Shown one piece after another: positions 5,617 through 5,886 of a stretch of DNA of 5,886 bases. Positions within the stretch are counted from its first letter, which is position 1. Each line of letters opens with the position of its first letter. Made by a program: the position numbers and the translations under genes. The stretch is from contig CAZUKP010000140.1 in assembly GCA_964620915.1 (NCBI GenBank), forward strand, positions 1 to 5,886. The letters run 5' to 3'. This DNA comes from Hyphomicrobium_A sp964620915. Its GTDB lineage: Bacteria; Pseudomonadota; Alphaproteobacteria; Rhizobiales; Hyphomicrobiaceae. The notes beneath the pieces were generated by a model. That model had not been told where the DNA came from. It made no database searches and saw only the letters and a program-made list of their open reading frames with translations.

Positions 5617-5735
5617 ATGTCCGCTAATGGCACTTAGCCGACATTGGTTTCGACGCTGAGAATGTCTGCTTTCGGGGTAAAGCGGACATCAGATAATGGA
5701 TTGCTGATATCCACTTTGCCCCTACTATCGGACAT
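5616..5735 (+). repeat. Palindromic intergenic repeat, copy 3
   Basis: It has the same orientation as the other copies. Hairpin 1 pairs ATGTCCGCT (5617-5625) with AGCCGACAT (5636-5644), with one mismatch. Hairpin 2 pairs ATGTCTGCT (5662-5670) with AGCGGACAT (5681-5689), with one U-G pair. The third unit, ATATCCACT to TATCGGACAT (5726-5735), is eroded. The spacer GGTTTCGACGCTGAGA matches copies 1 and 2. Confidence 0.88.
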
Positions 5736-5834
5736 GTACTTCTTTCGCGCTGGGTGCCAGAAAATACCTCAGAGGATGGCTATTTCCGGGTTGTTCGCGT
5801 GTAATGGAATCGTGTTCGGTATAGGTGGCTTCGA

Positions 5835-5847
5835 GCCCCCGCAACCA
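5835..5847 (+). other. Possible tRNA 3'-end remnant (candidate attachment site)
   Basis: GCCCCCGCAACCA reads like the 3' end of an alphaproteobacterial initiator tRNA-Met, whose acceptor strand ends CCCCGCAACCA, and TTCGA (5830-5834) just before it resembles part of a T-loop. No matching 5' half, D-arm or anticodon arm is found in the preceding 90 bases, so it is not a whole tRNA. A terminator-like hairpin begins 14 bases later, as after a real tRNA gene. This is the arrangement left at one end of an element integrated into a tRNA gene. The match is short and could be chance. Confidence 0.3.
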
Positions 5848-5861
5848 CCGACAGTTGGCTC

Positions 5862-5881
5862 CCCGAAGCCTCGGCTTTGGG
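5862..5881 (+). terminator. Terminator-like hairpin at the right edge
   Basis: CCCGAAGC (5862-5869) pairs with GCTTTGGG (5874-5881) around a CTCG loop, 8 bp with one G-U pair. The G-U pair forms in a plus-strand RNA and would be an A-C mismatch in a minus-strand one. Stems of the form CCCGAAGC-loop-GCTTCGGG are common rhizobial terminators. The window ends five bases later, so a U-tract cannot be confirmed. Confidence 0.5.
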
Positions 5882-5886
5882 AAGTT

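Noticed and set aside
1676..5735. CRISPR array
   Set aside because: The repeats are palindromic intergenic elements thousands of bases apart with conserved internal sequence. There are no regular short spacers and no cas genes.
1676..5735. Insertion sequence or transposon ends
   Set aside because: The copies are all in direct orientation, no transposase lies between them, and no target-site duplication was seen.
5735..5847. Complete tRNA gene
   Set aside because: Only the 3' end resembles a tRNA. No acceptor 5' strand, D-arm or anticodon arm could be folded from the preceding 90 bases.

Overview
The window looks like accessory DNA from an alphaproteobacterium of the Rhizobiales, most likely Bradyrhizobium or a close relative. 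The reasons are the GC-rich coding style, an Rv1900c-like alpha/beta-hydrolase/class III cyclase fusion of a kind common there, DUF937 and DUF2905 proteins, and several copies of the short palindromic ATGTCCGCT/AGCGGACAT intergenic repeat that litters those genomes. The assignment rests on recognition by eye; no database search was run.

Layout, left to right. At 1-79 (minus) is the first 26 codons of a gene that runs off the left edge and resembles the N-terminus of a carotenoid oxygenase. At 288-1598 (minus) is a two-domain protein: an alpha/beta-hydrolase followed by a class III nucleotide cyclase. A repeat copy at 1676-1795 separates it from a 98-residue glycine-zipper protein (1963-2259, plus). 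That gene faces a minus-strand cluster: a 99-residue two-helix membrane protein (3687-3986), a DUF2905 membrane protein (3392-3622) and a DUF937 protein with a long Pro/Gly-rich tail (2351-3373). A strongly coding-like 39-codon ORF (4024-4143, plus) diverges from the cluster and is followed by a second repeat copy (4180-4298). Next is a membrane-anchored protein with two Asp-boxes, probably a beta-propeller (from 4395, plus), whose 3' end is lost in a 10-N assembly gap (5446-5455). After the gap come a degenerate repeat copy and a fuller copy, nearly back to back (5545-5735). The right end holds a possible tRNA 3'-end remnant (5835-5847) followed 14 nt later by a terminator-like hairpin (5862-5881).

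How the parts may relate. The DUF2905 and DUF937 genes are 18 bp apart and very probably co-transcribed; the 99-residue gene 64 bp upstream may belong to the same unit. These proteins and the convergent glycine-zipper protein are all small, hydrophobic or low-complexity and of unknown function, so a shared envelope role is possible but only inferred. The repeats, all in one orientation, sit at the boundaries between gene blocks, so the window reads as a patchwork of separate cassettes. If the tRNA-like end is real, the right edge could be the attachment-site end of a genomic island.
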